A stretch of DNA of 64,000 nucleotides from Daphnia pulex (GCF_021134715.1 NC_060018.1:5349501-5413500); one strand, 5' to 3'; positions 40,236 to 55,135 are shown, counted from the stretch's first letter. Translations and numbers: made by a program. Notes: a model not told the origin generated them from the sequence alone.

Positions 40236-42362
40236 ACCTGAATTAAAAGTTGCAGAGGTTTGTAAGAGAAATTTAAGCCACTGGGTCACTGCCTTAACGC
40301 TGCCGGACGATTGTAGCCAGCCGACACTATCTGCTGGAGCCAGCCATGAGAATGTTGTCGAACCAAACTTTTTAGCACAACTCACACAGGAATGACAACG
40401 GGAGACGCACTACGAGACACACCCCAAAAACACAACGTTGTGTTGTAATTCGAGATCGATTAGGAGTAGTCTTGTCTGTCAAAGGTAATTTGTTTTTGTT
40501 TGTTCGTCCATTATTGCGTCTCCCTTTTGGCACTGAACCAGCACTCCCGAGAGCCTGTCACCTCCTGTCTAACTCACGCGCTTTCTCTGCCAAAAGGAAA
40601 AAAAAAAAGCCAACCCGAACCCATTGGAGAATATCAAATAAAGACGGGCCGAGGGAAGAACGAAAACAAAAAAAAAAAAAACGTTTCCCGTTATTTCGTG
40701 TAAGGCGACGTTGTGCATATCCAGAACAACTGGAAGCGAATGAACCAAAGTCGAGTCAACAATTAAATACAACCGGTTCAAGTCTGATGAGGCCGGTGGG
40801 CGCTGGTCGTGTACAAATCGTTACCCTTCTTCTTTTCGTCTCCTTTTTTTTCGTCGGGGAATGCGACGAATGCGCATCCTACTGTAGGCAATTGGATGTG
40901 TTTCTTTTCCATTCTTTCTCTTTCTCATTTCTCTTTGCTACCATCATCGCCGTCGTCTCCACATTTGACGTCATAAAAAAAGCGATTTTTTTTCTTTCAT
41001 TTTGTGAGTGGAAAAGGAGGGAAAAGGTTACGCTTCGTCTGTCGTGTGTATTCCCCGAAACAAGAACGCAGCGCTGATAAGTTGCGGTTGAGCGCAAGAT
41101 AAATAAATTATTTTTAAAAAAATTCAAAAATATAGCAAGCAAGCAAGGTTTAAAAGAATGAATAAATGAAAGACCTGAGAAACAAATGGGTGGAAGAGAC
41201 ACAAACACAAGTAAACCAGCTACAAGTCTACAACTAGGAATCCGCAGCCATTCCGAAAGATATCTTAACAAACTACAAACAGAAAAAGCACTGCGGTATA
41301 TTACTCCTTTTCCGCGAAACGCCGTTACTTAGCTAAGCTGACGGCTCCGCTCCGTGGCGACACCGTAATAAATAAATGGAAGGATCCGATGAATAATGGG
41401 AAGAATAGACAACGAGATGAAAGTAACCCACGCACAGCACAGCATTTCACGCTTTTTGATTGAATAAGATTTGATTCTCGCGTATGGATGATTTCTTTTC
41501 CCGGTAAGTTGACGCCCCCACGCCGCCCACCGCTATGCCCAAAGAACACATGTGATTGAATGAATGAATGAAAAGCGACGCCTTTTGTGCTCCCGTATAA
41601 CTAGACAGGGAATATAATGTACGAGCTGCATAGAGTCTGTTAGCACTTGATGAGCGATGCCTACCAGGTTCCCTACCTAGCACCGTTTTCCTGTTGATCA
41701 AACAGAATCTACACGCCTTACAATATTTGATGTATAGAGAGCGGCCGGGCGGCCGCCTACATAAAATATCGTCTGGTATCAAAAAAAGAAAAAAAGGAAG
41801 GGCTCATTGAATTCGGCTCTTGAGATATTGAGGCAGAATAAGAGGGACGCGTTCTCATGTTTGGCATCGTTTCAATCGAAAGGCGGAGCATCAAGGGCTT
41901 TTTACATCGCAGCTCCGTCCGTCGAGTACATTCGATGGTATAATCAGTGGAGAGGGAAAACAAGAACGGATACAAAACCCAACGTCTCTCTTCCTGTTTC
42001 CTTCCGAACCGAGGAGTGCAAGAAACAAACAGATCGGAGAGAAAAGAAAGAAAGAAAATGAACTACCCTACAGTAGCCATCTATCACGCACAAAGACATG
42101 GCATAGAAAGAGAGGAAAAAAAGAAAAGAAAGGGATTGATAGATATCGACCATTACTTGGCGAGCCTTCATTTCCAGATAAAAAAAAAGCAAACATTTCC
42201 CCGTTGACGATAACTGGACCATCTGATCGCCTCATTTCCCACCGCAACCCAACAGTCTTGTTGCAATAACTCGTCCGGCTGCTAACCAATCAAAGTGAAA
42301 CGTGTCAAAGGCTTTCAGAAATGTCCAGCAGCCGTTACTATGTATGCCAAGCTGGTCCGAAT

Positions 42363-42393
42363 CTTCAAACTCAAATTCAATTTGAGTTTGAAG
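42363..42393. repeat. 31-nt perfect inverted repeat with one-base centre
   Basis: CTTCAAACTCAAATT pairs perfectly with AATTTGAGTTTGAAG around a single C. It has no flanking element structure. Confidence 0.9.
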
Positions 42394-43195
42394 TTTGCTA
42401 ATTCGCCGCTGTCCGCCTTTAATTTATCGGGAGACTCTGCAGCACTCGTCGACTAGAGAAGAAGAAGTTGATTTGAATGAGGCGTTACCGTTATCGGCGT
42501 GTGTTCTTCAAGACAAGAAGACGGACGAGAGGGCGGTCTCCGAATTCCGGGTTGATGGCAGAGCCCCGGTCTGGTGGGCCAATCTCCTGACGGGGGGGAT
42601 CAAGACAACGTCAACGCGGTCTGCCTCTGTAATTACAAAAGGGAAGAACGTCAGTTAAGTTAGTTTGGTGAACTGCCAGTCAGTCGAAAACCTCGAAAAC
42701 GGTACGCTCAAGAATAATGGCACAACGGGAGTCGAGGTCTAACACACATTGTCCACACTTTGGTGTTCGTTCAGAGAAAAAAAAAATAAAAAACGGCAAT
42801 GGAGGAGCGACGTCAGCTCGAGCCAGCTACCACCACACACATCGTTCGGGAGGTACAACGGACCGTTTTTCTCTCTGGTGTGTGTGTGTGCCAAGACGAA
42901 ACGCAAAAAGACCGGGGCGGATACCGACTCGTTTTCCTGAACCGCGGGAGCAGCCAGCGAAGGTATTTAACGACAGGTAATTGAGCGTGTTAACTGGGGC
43001 CGACAAGCCATTTGGGGCGTTCGCTCGACTCGGGACTCTCCAGTTCGTTAGAGAGTTAAGAGAATGGGGGGGGGGCAGCTGGGGGAAGAACGAAATATAT
43101 AAAATTAAAAGGAACGACAGACGGAACACGGGTGAAAGACAAAAGAAGCGCGGACAAATGAGGAGGAGAAGAAGAAAATCGAGTCGTCCGGAAGA

Positions 43196-43225
43196 GTAGC
43201 AGCAGTAGCAGCAGTAGCAGTAGCA
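43196..43225. repeat. AGC/AGT trinucleotide repeat
   Basis: A run of AGC and AGT triplets in plus-strand non-coding DNA. Confidence 0.85.
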
Positions 43226-45000
43226 CGGTGTGCTGGGTAACCGTTGGAACTCGGGAACTTGTGTGCATGCAAGAAAACGGTTGGTTGGCTTTTTCCAACG
43301 GCTTCCATCTTGTCATCACGACTCGATCGATTTTATTGTCTTTTCGAGAGAGACTTCTGCCATGGAGTTTCCCTTTTCGTCATTCAACCAAGAATATTGT
43401 CAATTTTCTACACTGGAGCAGCGGAGAGAAGAACAATCGCTCCAGAAATTGGTGCCTCACGAAAACTGACAAAAAGGAAAGACAAGTCAAATATTCTTCC
43501 TTCGTTTCCCCGTCTGGTTTATTCACGCAGAAACTTTGGTATCGTGAAGTCACAAGAGTGCTCTCCTCATCACTAGGCACACAATCAAGACTCGAGGGCT
43601 TAAAATTCAGTCGAGACGAAATAGAACGCAGCACGTAAAACTCAACACCTTATTTTGTTTTTTTTCCGTTTCCGAATGTATATGTACACAGTTGTTGCCT
43701 CTTGTTTTTGCTGCAGGTGATGATTCGCGTGCGTATGCGGAAAGAGACATCAAAACGAAGGGAATCCCGCGTGCGATGAACTTTGACGTGTCAGTCAGTA
43801 CGCCACATCACGCATCAATTGCATTAAGTCACTGAGCTATATGGCGAGACCATACGACAAAGTTCAATGAGCAACACGAAAAATGATGAGAAACTCTCGC
43901 GGAGCGAACGCCGAACGTATTGAGAGTGCGCAGCAGCAGAGAACGCGTGAATATTTTGTGACCGCGTCGATCAACTGAAAATCGTGGAATATACTGTATG
44001 CCTCGAAAAGAGGCAATAAGGCCGGCTCTGCTGCTGCTGCTAGGCGTTTCAAACTTTGACGGAGCGATTATTAACGGCGGGGTTTTTTAGAGGCACGGAA
44101 CTAGCGTTCGCGGAATTAACAATTACATCTTTCGGCGCGTCACAGCTATTTTAGTCCACACTTTCCCTACGGCGCAGCGTGCAGCGATGAAAATTTTCGT
44201 AATAATATTACGCGAATGCATCAAATACGCTCTCGGCTCGGCCCCATGACTTTGTGTATATAAATACTCACTCAACTCGACAGCTCATCACATCAGCACG
44301 TACGACGAGAACAGGCGAGTGGATAATAAACAGACTTTTTTCTTTGTTTCTCGACTGCCAATGTACTAAAAAGAAAGAGAGAGAGAGGCTTATTTTTTTT
44401 TTCTTCCGACCAAATGTTTTGTTTCCCAACAGGCTGTTCGCGGAAGCGACATTTTCCCCTGCGGACGCGGGAACAAGAAAAAAATAAATATTTGAAAAAA
44501 GAGAGTGACAAGATAATCCTCATTTCGAATTCATTTTCAACTCGCCCGGGACAGGCTGAAATATAAGTCTCTTGTTTGTGCGAGGCAAACACCCAAAAGC
44601 CTATTTCTTATATCAGCATGAAATGGACATGCCACGTACATATCGCGTGTAGCACATGTCATAAAGATCTGCAATGTGTACTATAGAGCAGAGGTCTCTA
44701 TCGTTGCCAAACATCTCTCTCTTGCTTGTCTTCTTTTCTAAGCTTCAAACGCGGCGAAACGGCGGAGCAAAGGGAGAAATAGAAAAATCAGCAAAATAAA
44801 ATGAAAAAGACTCCTTGTAAAACTCTTGATGCCTTATTTCCAGTCTTCCTTTTTCCTGGTATATAAAGCCCGTCTCTTTCTCTCGACACGCAACTCGTCC
44901 GACAAAGTCCATACAAAATGGCAACAACAACAACACACAAAAAAAGAGGGATTTCATTGAAATAAAAGCGGAAGGGAAGATGGGGAAAAGAAGCAAGTAA

Positions 45001-48000
45001 AAGATGAAAGGACGAGAAAAAGAATCGGACCCCCCCCCCACCCTCCTCCTCTCAAAAGGAGGACATTTGCTAGATTAAACTCCTTGTTATTATTAAGACA
45101 GAAAAGAGAAAATGCAATTTGGAAGAATGTCGTCGTCTGACTAAGTCTATACCGCCAGTCGTCAGGAGATGATCAAAGGTGCGAATCACATCTGGTATAC
45201 TCGACCAAGCAAACGAGAGAAACTAGCCCGCACATATATAAAAAGAGGCAAAGTTAAATCAAAGCTGAGGCAAAAGGAAATTCAGTAAGGGGGGAAAAAA
45301 GGGAAAAGAAAAAAAAAAATAAAATAAAATTTCCAGCCCAACTGTGGGGATGCACCGGATCGATAGATCGATGATGACAAGAAAGGTACCGCGTTCTACT
45401 ATTGGATTTATAGGAAAGGACGGCATTGAATGGGACAGATGAAGTAGTAGTGGTATTCGGCATAATGTTGACAAAACAACCCGAAACGGAGAGGGATTCA
45501 AATCCCGTAGAAGGTCGTGATGGATTGGTGATGGTACAGAATAGCGGCGGATAAAGGCGGAAGACGACGACGACGACACTGATCCCCCACGAACACAAGA
45601 AAAATTCTTCAAATCGGACCGAGTAACAAGGACCTCGAAATGCAAACCAAACAAATGCACACAAAGGGAGCAGTCACAATAGATGATGAATCATATATAA
45701 ACCTCTTAAGGTGTGGAGGATTGTAGGATTTGAGGGCGGACAGCTATCCGCCTGGAAATCGTATCGACAAAATACTAAAGTTCACGGTTACGTGGGCACG
45801 ACAAACACGCCCGTTTGTCGTAATACACGGGCGGCGGCTAGACGTACTGCACATCCGCGGTGAGCTAGGCAGCCGGGGTACTCTCTCTAGTTAATTCGGG
45901 GACGTCATCGGGCCGCCGAGTTTTGCAAACGACACACACACACACACACACGGACGGATGGATAGATGGAGGAGGAGGACGGGTTAGGTAGAAGTCTGAG
46001 AGCGAACCAACGACCCAACGACCCAAGCCATCAACACAACGAAAACAAACAACAGCGTCGCGACAGGCAACTAATGATAATGATACTGCTGCCATCATGG
46101 CCGGAGATATAACCCGACATCGTTGGCGTCGGTCGCGAGAGAGAGCTGGAACGATACGAGATCCTGTCTGTCCTTCCAACGAGCTGCTGGAGAAGCCAGA
46201 GAGATGATGGAGGACCCACAAAAAAACAAACAAACGGGAAGCCGTGCAGGAAGAAGGGCGGAGGACATCAACGCTCCTGATGGGCCGAAAACGTCTCGAT
46301 ATCTCCGAGACCGAGAAAAACAAAGCAAATCTTTCGGGGGGGGGGGGAATGTTATAGTAGGAAGGTCAGGAATCGATACAAAGTGGTGAGTAATCGGATC
46401 GTTGAATGATGTCTCAACTTTCTCCTCTCAAGAGATTTCCATTCTTGCGTCAGCCAAAGATCAGAGATCACGGCTTTTGGCACGGACCGAATCGACGAGT
46501 GAATAGAGTCCATAAATAGCCATTTGCAGCGGTGCGCTGGATCGAACAAAGACATTAGAAAGACACACAATATCAAAGGTACATCATAAACATGCCAGAG
46601 CTTTTCTATGGCTCGAGAATCTTACATGGGAATGAATCAAATCAGGAAAAGACTACGGGCGATGGAGCGTTAACTGTATAACGCGAACATTATTCACACA
46701 TGGCACAACACACAGGCAATCTAAAATGATCCGATGAAGATTTGGGAGGGGTGGGAGGAGATTTTCCAGAGAAACGGCAAAACGAATTCAGTTAGGAAAA
46801 TGGATTAAATTCATTCTCAAGCTGCAAAGTGCAGTTTCAAAGGGATCCTGTATTCACACAGTTTAGAAGTAGAAAGAGGATGCGTGATGTCTCCTCATTT
46901 AATTCACAAATTAGATTGCCGCTTCCACAGTGTCAGGTGTGAGAGCACCAGCGAGTGCCGTTTACATCCAGCTTCACTAAAGAAGGTTACCCCCCTCCCA
47001 GCAGTTTACTATTTACCATGATAGTACTAGTAGGGGTGTCGTGTACTGCATGCTATTACTCTTACAGGAATCTTTAATAAATAGCCAGCATTACACGCAC
47101 GTAGTCGGCAGCTAATGCAGCTGTCAATGGACTACATTAGGTAACTCTTTCAAAATAAAATAAGAAACGACGTGGGCGGGGAACGTGCCAATGCAACGGC
47201 AGATCTTCCCTTTGAACGGGAAATTTCTCACCGGAAAAAAAAAAGAAAAAGAAAAACACGGAGTAAAGTAAACAGGCCGATGAAAAGAACGAGAGAGAGA
47301 AAATAGTTTGAAGGTGCAGTGTACAAGATCCGGTGGAAGAGAGCAGTAATATGAGATTTCCAAACTGAAATTCACCTGCCGACGGTAAAAGGAGGAAACT
47401 TTGCCGTTATGAATAAAGAGACGAGCAGAAGAAAGGTGGCGTCTCGTTTCCTTCTATTCTCCTCCGTCTCCGTTGCACCGGATTTTTGCCAACTGGCAGT
47501 TATCAATGTAGACATGTACATGATGTAGCAGAGACTGAGTATGAATGTAGACATTTAGAAAGAGAGAGTAGGATCCCCGTGAACATCAAAAGCGAAAGAG
47601 AGAGAGAGACCTGAGTTATCTCACGGGCAGAAAAGACGACCCTGCAACTCCACACAAATCAACATATGAATGCTCAGATCCAGCAGCAGGAACTGTAATA
47701 CAACCCATCCATGCCGGCTTGGGTAGACGGATGGATAGATGGATGGAAATGAAGACGAAGAGAAAAAAGAAGTAGAAAAACCCTGCAGGAGTCCAAACGA
47801 GGCGGTTTTGATGACGTGCGGTAGACCCGAAAATCAGTTCCGCCGTCGGCGGCGACGTTCGTTGCTGTGCGAGTGATAAGAGATCTCTCCGGCGTTTCCC
47901 CCACGTTAATTCAAACGCAGTGCCGAGCCAGGCCCAGCTGTCGAGCGACATGCGAGCATTTCACTTCTTATAAAGGCGTGTTTAATCAAGACATTTCGGC

Positions 48001-50000
48001 AATCACACGACAAGATCGAAGTTGGGGGCCCTTTCGACGCCCGAAACTTCGCCAGAAATCGAAACAAAAGCCTTTCAATCTGCAGTATTTTCTGCCATCT
48101 ATAGCGAACGGTATATTATGAATAAGAGCGATGCGTTCGGTCGTCTAACACAGGGACAGAATGAGATTCGCCGCGGTTGTTGTATCCCGAAGAATCTTTC
48201 ATCAGACAAGGACGAAATCATTTCCATCATCATTTATGTGCAGAAACAAACATCGCGGCAAGGGATCATTGTCGAAAATTTGATTGAAACCCCGCCTTGG
48301 GGCTTCTCGGAAGAACTAATTAAGAGCCCGTCTTTATTGATGAGTATTATAAGACAACCTTCACATTCACATGTAAAAGATTTTCACAAGCAAAACGATT
48401 CCCGCTTCTGTTTTGTAGGAACTCGGTTATATAATCCCATCTTCTATTATTATTACGGTAGCAAAACTTTTCTGGAAAAATTCAATCCCACCCACCTCCA
48501 AAAAAAGAAATGAAAAAGAACTTGTGCTCCTTGGCATCGTCTTACTCAGGATTGACGATTGAATATTTCAAAATCTACGATTTCCTTTTCTCTTTCCTTC
48601 ATGGAAAAAGTCGTTTAAGGAAGTAATCCAACGCGAGCCCAACCAGAAAAACTACATTAGCGTCGTTTATGATATTCAAACCTTACAGTAAGCTGACTTA
48701 CATGAATCCGACCCGTGACAGCTAAACGACAGATGATGGAACTGATAACTAGAGACAAATGAAAAGTGAAAATGTTTGTCTGAGACACACACACCCAAAA
48801 AAATAAAAAAGGGAAAACTTTTGTTTCGACGATTGATACTGATTTCCGTTCTCCGCATTGACAGCAAGTCTATTTTTCCTTCCCTTCACTTCCGTTTATT
48901 GTTATTGATGTTTCATTTGATTTGGTTCGCATTTCCCAAGTTTTCGACGCAGGATCTACTCGCGGGATACAACCGGACCCTTTGATCGATGGCTCACGGC
49001 TGAGAGGAAAGGTTGCGTGATTTTTTGTTTCCTAGCCGAAATGTCAGCATGCGTAGTATAACTATTACCTCCACGCTCCCACGTCCATTCGTTCCCAACT
49101 CCCTCTCCACCCCTCCACCCCTCTCTAATGTTGGCATTCCGGGAGACCGAAACCAAAACAAAACTATTTTTGAACTTGCCGCCTTTTTTCCGGGAATAAC
49201 TGGAAAAGGCCAAATCAACAAGCCCAGCTCTTTTATATATTGACGTCCTGCTGCATAGTACTGTATACTACATATTCTTCCTCTTATTCTTCTTCTTCTT
49301 CCTCTGGCAGACATCCCGAGAGTTTTGCTTGACCGATCAAAGGGCTTATTCCAATCAAACAATATAATGTTGCAATTGTTGTTGTGCTTCTTCCTCGTGC
49401 CGGGCGAAGGGTACAGCCAAAAACAACAATAAGAGAATAAAGAACCCACCACGGGGCTTTGGCCAGACGTGATTGCAAGAGGTGCCGGTTGTAAAAAGGA
49501 AGCAATTCATCATCGCCGGTCAGCAGGCTACGCGCGCCTATGCCGAAAATCATGTCCAAACTCCCCATCATTCGCTGGCAATTTGCGCCGACACATATCA
49601 ACTCCCGAATTTCCCACCGAAATAAAACGCCGACCAACAATCGAAGCACACAAAAAAAGGGAAAAAAGAAACGGGCGTTTGCGTTTTTATTATTTTTCGC
49701 TTTCGTTTCTATTTGCTACTCTTACTTATAAGGGCACCTACCGGCAGGGCAATTTACGACAGACATGGGACCTCCTCGGTCGACCTGATCCGAAGCCAAA
49801 TTTTCCTCAACTCGGTTAAATAAGCCTCCACCCCCCCTCCTTCTGTTACATCTATAGAGACTTGCAGCTAGGCTATTCTCTCGAAAGCCTGATTGTTGTT
49901 GGGTTAGAGGCTATAGGTTTTTGGCCGCAAAGGAGCGTAATAATGACCACCAGAAGTCGGCCAAAAAAGAAAGGGGAAAAATAAAGAAAATGGGCTAGTA
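45001..50000. other. Microsatellite-rich non-coding stretch
   Basis: No supported coding sequence. It has (AC)10 at 45932-45951, a run of 12 G at 46336-46347, GGAT repeats near 45955 and 47725, and GA tracts near 47595. Several ORFs of 100-160 codons on both strands are low-complexity or lack any domain. Confidence 0.4.
45932..45951. repeat. (AC)10 microsatellite
   Basis: Ten AC units followed by a GGAT-type short repeat. Confidence 0.9.
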
Positions 50001-51741
50001 GTATAATCAATTTCACGTATTCCGGTCGAGTTCTGTTGGTCATCAGTCATCCGCGCTTGCTCCGCAAAAGCTCAGCAAGCCGCAGACGGGCGAGTTCGCC
50101 GTGTAGTGTAACTAACATACGGCATGCATACTAGGTTTGCAGAGCAGTACGTATAACTTATACCAGGGAAAGGGCTGAAACTGAAAGGAGAGACGGGGCA
50201 GAGGGGGAAAAAAAGGAAAAAAGACCACGATCCTCGACCCCGCCTTTCTTGTGTGTTGCTGCTGCTGCTGCCCCTTCCGAGCCGGATTGATCAATCGATA
50301 CGGGTGTGTGTGTACTCTCTGTAGTAGTGTACGTCTTCTATAGCTTGTTCCTTCTAGCTCTGTCTTTCTACTATGGCGTGCCATCGGCCCGGATATATCA
50401 ATAACATCATACAAGCACGTAGCTGGTGAGACATTCGATCGATCAAACGAAAGTCTCAAAATAAAATGATTAAAAAAAAGGGGGCAAGAATAATAATAAT
50501 TCAAAGAAAACACAGAAAAGAAGGAAGGATAATCTCGGATCGCCTATCGAAAGTCAAGTTGCCTCCGTCCCTCCAATTTTCGACCGCTGCTTGTAGCCGC
50601 GTCCGTTTTTCTGTGACGGATAAAATAAAAAACCCCTCCCAAAATTGCGGGAAACTTGGATGGGGAAGCGGACAAGACGGAGTACGTGCCGTCATTAGAC
50701 GACCGTTTCTTCGTCTAATTGGAACTTATTGGGTAACTGTGCCGTTGAATTTCGTGCACCAGAGAGAGAGACGTACTCGCGGATCCCTTTATTCCCAGAC
50801 ATCGTTATCGCCATGTTTGTTCAAGGAAGCGCTGATGGCTGATGACTTGTATATGTTTAAAAGCTATGCGCTGCAGTAGCCAGCCGAGAGCTCACGACTT
50901 TTGTCGGCAACTAACAGCCAATAACACACACACACATCTCCTACCGTACTCACTTCCCAAAACCGAGTCGATCCCTTTGCAAAAGCTCCACGTCAGTTGG
51001 GGAGCCTTACAAAAAAAAAAAAGTTTTACAGTTTACCGTTTCCCTGTATATATTGGGATCTCATCAACCCCTTGCCAGACTTGTAGAAACTCCCCCAGTA
51101 TCCCACCGGAACAACAAAAAAACAAAAAAAAAAAAAAGGAGGAAGTCAAAAATCCCTCACCCCCCTCCGTCATTTTCACATCCTCTTCCTGGAAACAGCA
51201 CGGAACTACGATACTATTTCGACGTACTACTCTACCGAGTATACGCCGCCGCTCTATCGAGGATCGGCGTTCTGCTACCGAAAAAAAAAAGAAACCCCAT
51301 CGCAGTCTAATGTGAAACGGCTGTCGCTGTTGCACACACATAGGGCGTACTACGGTATAGATAACTTCTTTTCCGTGTTTACGCCATCAATGGAAAGGGA
51401 TATATAGGCCATAGCGGCTACTTCTCACTTTTATTTTCCACTAATACTCGTGTCATCCCAGTAGAGCGAGCGCTTGGTCGATGTGAAAATAAGTGAAAAA
51501 GTAGCTGACTCTGTCGATCCTCACTCTCTAAATAACTTGTACGACTTCCTCTCTCGTGATAGGCGTACAGGACGGCGGAAGGAGAAAAAAAAGAAAAAGG
51601 CAAAAGACGACAACAAAAGATATTAAGTTCTCCCATTTTCGGATGGCAATGATTACCACTTAGGAGGGAGAATGGGAGTAGGCAGGACTTTGCCGGAGGA
51701 GTTTCGATTCCAACATTTTTTCCCGGGAAAACGCAAAAGTT

Positions 51742-51760
51742 TCTCTCTCTCTCTCTCTCT
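51742..51760. repeat. (CT)n microsatellite
   Basis: Nine to ten CT units. Confidence 0.9.
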
Positions 51761-54700
51761 CCCTCGGTTGTTGAATTGTAAATTTCCCGCTTCTGTAGTG
51801 CCACTAGCTGGCGTATACGTTTGTTTCAACAGCCGTCTGTTGGGCTGTTGGTTCCTTCGATCCTGCCTTCAATATTATTATCCTCCTCTAAAAGTATGGG
51901 ACCACCCATCGGCTTATCTTTCCGGGGCCCTCTCTTTCTTATTCATTCTTTGGCATTATGCCTTCGTGTGTTCCAGGCAAGGCTCCAGGGGGGGTGGAAT
52001 CATCACGGGCCATGATGGGATCGAGAGAAAAGATTCATATCTGGGAAAGGAGATGAAATGAGAACGCGTGCCGACCGATTTCAGTAAGAGTTCCGTCACA
52101 TCTCCATTTTTCAGGAGCCCGAAATCTTTGCTCGAGTCTTTTTCTTTAAGCATCTCTTTGATTATTTGGCCTTTTCGCTTCTGAGATGCCGTGTCCCCCC
52201 CCCCCCCCACCCTTTTTATTAACTGTTATTTTTTAGATGCGTTTCTCTCACGTCCAGGGCGGGCGACAGTAGCGACTCTTGTTTAACCATCACACAAATT
52301 GCACGGATATCTATACTCCGACTAGGGTCAGAATAACGTCCGGAACGAAAGTTGAAAAAAAAAAATCTAAAATCTAAATGGAGATGGATGGTGAACGCTT
52401 TTACGTGTTTTCCCTGTTACGTAAACACAGAGCGGCCCGGGCAAACATCTTTCTTTCTCACTTTCCAAAAGAGATGTTGCATTATACAAGATATTTATAG
52501 ACGTTTATGGTGACCCGAGGAGAGACAAGCAAAGGCTGTAATACAGAGCTAAGAGAAACGGGCCAGTGAGAATGGGCCCGGCTGTTAATGAGAACCTTGT
52601 GACAGCTGGGTAATAGTGAAAAAACACCAAGGAACTCGTCATCCGCAACGGTTATTCGGGGCGCAATTAAGTGCAAGACGAGAGATGGACGAGTTGACGA
52701 CAAAGTCCTTTGGTCCTCCTTCCCCATAGTTCATTCTATTAACGCACCACCGTTGCGTAATAGTCGGGGAGGGGGGGGGATAAGAACCAGACAACTGCGA
52801 ATGTTGATTCTTGCTGGCTCCCTTCGCGTCAGTGCAGCTGCGTTCATCATCATCATCTCGTCTGTTGGTTCTTGTTTGCAAGGCGAACGCCACACACAAA
52901 AAATAAACGGGAAAAAACGGGAAAAAGTCTTGGACATTGTCTGTGTTGGTCGGAAAAGAAGAAAACGAGGAGCTAGTTGCAGCGGTTGCAGCCAGGAACG
53001 TGTCCAACGCCTTGTCGTCCATCGATCCTCTTCCCATTTTCTTCTCTCGACTTTATCATCAATGCGATTATACGGGCCGGCAGGGGAGTGAGCGTCTTTG
53101 TCCGCTCGACCAAGAGCACACAAGGAGGAGGAAACGAGAGTCTAATACAAGCAGCAAATAAGAGCACCGACAAACGGGGGAAAAAAGAAGAAATACCTCC
53201 TCTTCTTCCATTTCGCCTCCAGCAGGTTTTCTTTCTCTCTTTGGAGAGAAAATGGCAGTGGGCCTGGACTGATGCCCCTGTCCTTTTTCTGATTTCCTTT
53301 CGACGGACAACGACGGCCGGCAGGAACACGCGGGAGCAACCCGAATGCCCTCGCCGACATTTGTATATATACAGGGTGGGGTTGGGGGGGCAGTCGTGTA
53401 GGAGGAGTAGGAGAACAGAACCATTCAAGCTCCCGATAGACACCATTTCTAAATATTTGGGTAAAAGAGAAAAGAGAAGGAGGAGACGGGCCGCAGCCAC
53501 CGTGTATAAGTCCTAATGGAACAGAACCTCTGAAAAGGGCTATATTGGGGTTTTGACCGTTGCGACACCGGCGGGCAAAGAAGGTCCGGTCCCAATCTTT
53601 TCGGCCATGTATTCCAGAAAATAAAACCCCTGGCCATACAGAGAAACGGACAATCGTATATGGACGACGGGGAAGAGCCGAGTTTGCTCGACCGAGAGAC
53701 TGTCAACAGAACTTTGGCGCCCGCGCGCATGTGTGTGTGTGTGTATACAAACACACAGATTGGACTAGAGACAAAAAAAAAATAACCGGTAGGGAGACTC
53801 TACTGTTACTACTTCTGCCGCTCAATCAAATCAAATCGGAATTGGTGTTCTGCTTTTGTCTTTTGGCTATTTGCTTCGCCCTTTATTCTTTTTTTATTTG
53901 TGTGTGTGTGCTCAAATGTTCACTGTGGTGTCTTCGACCAAAAACAAAAAATAGAAAGCGAGTTTCTAATTTCACGCACAACATGTGAAGAAGAAAAAAA
54001 GTCCCATTCTCTTTTGTTTTTCTTGAAACGGGAGAGAAGAGAAAAAGAAGAAGAAGAAAAAAAGGAAGGAATCAACCGTTCGCTTGATTTAATCAACAAA
54101 AGGGCGTGGCTGTGGCACGTAAATTTCTTTCTTTCTTCAGTCTCTCCGTTTATCCACTCCTACCGTATCAGTGACAAATACCGTAAGGCGAAAATTCCAT
54201 TCCAAAAAATGCCGTTTTTTTTTATCTCCTTCTTCAATTTTTAGATTCCAAAAACGTTGAAATTTCATTTTACATCCAATTTAGGTTCGTCGCTATGTTT
54301 CTTTTCTACCTCGGATCCAATTTTGTGTTTGGCTTATTACCGGGAAATCAGACGAAAAAAAAAATTTATATACATATAAATAAAAGAAATCCTAAAAGGG
54401 AATCATAATAATAAAAAAAGGACTAGTAAGAAATGACAACCGTGTTTTTTTTATTTTTTTGGGAAATAAAAAAAAAAGATTCTTCTTTGTCACGTTCCTG
54501 TTCATCGGATGAAATTAATCAAAGTCTATACTAGAGAAACATGACTGTGAGCGAACGAACGCACCGTCGGATCGTTCGTTCAATATCTAGTTCGGGACTC
54601 CCGGACTTGAATAATAATAAAAAAAAAATAAAAAAAATGGGAGAGAGAAGGAACCAATTCGCGCATCAGTCTGATCGATCATTCCATTATGTGAACAGAG

Positions 54701-55118
54701 CTTTCTAGCTATATATTATTTTCTCGGGTGCCCCCCCCCCTTCCCCTCCTTATCGCTCGCTTTTTTTCTCCTTCTTCCTACGGTATCCATAGCCGTGGCA
54801 TATCTTCTTCCCCTTACATCAACACTAGAGGCTATATACGACGTCCTGTCCGGATCTTACCCCACCCATCGCCTTACTCCTCCGTCGTTGTCTCCGTCGT
54901 CTCACAGTATCTTCTCGAGTTAGGCCAAGATATGGGATCAAGTCGGCCAGGAATGGAGGGGGGAAGGGGGGAGAGAGTCTATAGTGGAAGGCTTTCAGAA
55001 ATGGATCGTTATATAGACGACTGAACAAAAGAGTCGGGAGATGTACTGTACGAATAGGAAATAGGCAACATACACACACACACACGGAGAGAAGGATAAG
55101 GTTTTGTTGACTGGGCCG

Positions 55119-55135
55119 TGTGTGTGTGTGTGTGT
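55119..55135. repeat. (GT)n microsatellite
   Basis: About eight GT units; a (CA)n tract lies 35 bp upstream (55073-55085), so the two could pair as a hairpin. Confidence 0.85.

Larger units (their letters stand above)
37201..41300. other. Microsatellite-rich non-coding stretch
   Basis: No supported coding sequence. Holds pyrimidine-rich DNA near 37300-37400, a run of 14 C (38752-38765), (GA)10 at 39347-39366, (ATGG)4 at 39425-39440, and a cluster of three TGACGT sites at 40212-40235. ORFs here are short and made of simple sequence. Confidence 0.4.
41301..45000. other. Non-coding stretch with a 31-nt palindrome and AGC/AGT repeats
   Basis: No supported coding sequence. A near-perfect palindrome lies at 42363-42393. 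An AGCAGT-type trinucleotide repeat lies at 43196-43225. A (GA)n tract lies near 44375. Confidence 0.4.

Noticed and set aside
40472-41077. 201-codon plus ORF in the right block
   Set aside because: Lysine/phenylalanine runs come from A/T homopolymers; no domain, no splice support, and ORFs overlap it on the other strand.
46080-46150. Polycomb-response-like cluster (GCCAT plus GAGAGAG)
   Set aside because: Both motifs are very frequent throughout this GA-rich block, so a local cluster means little without binding data.
52973-53516. Overlapping ORFs of 175-179 codons on both strands
   Set aside because: Both arise from purine/pyrimidine-rich simple sequence without stop codons; no motifs in either.
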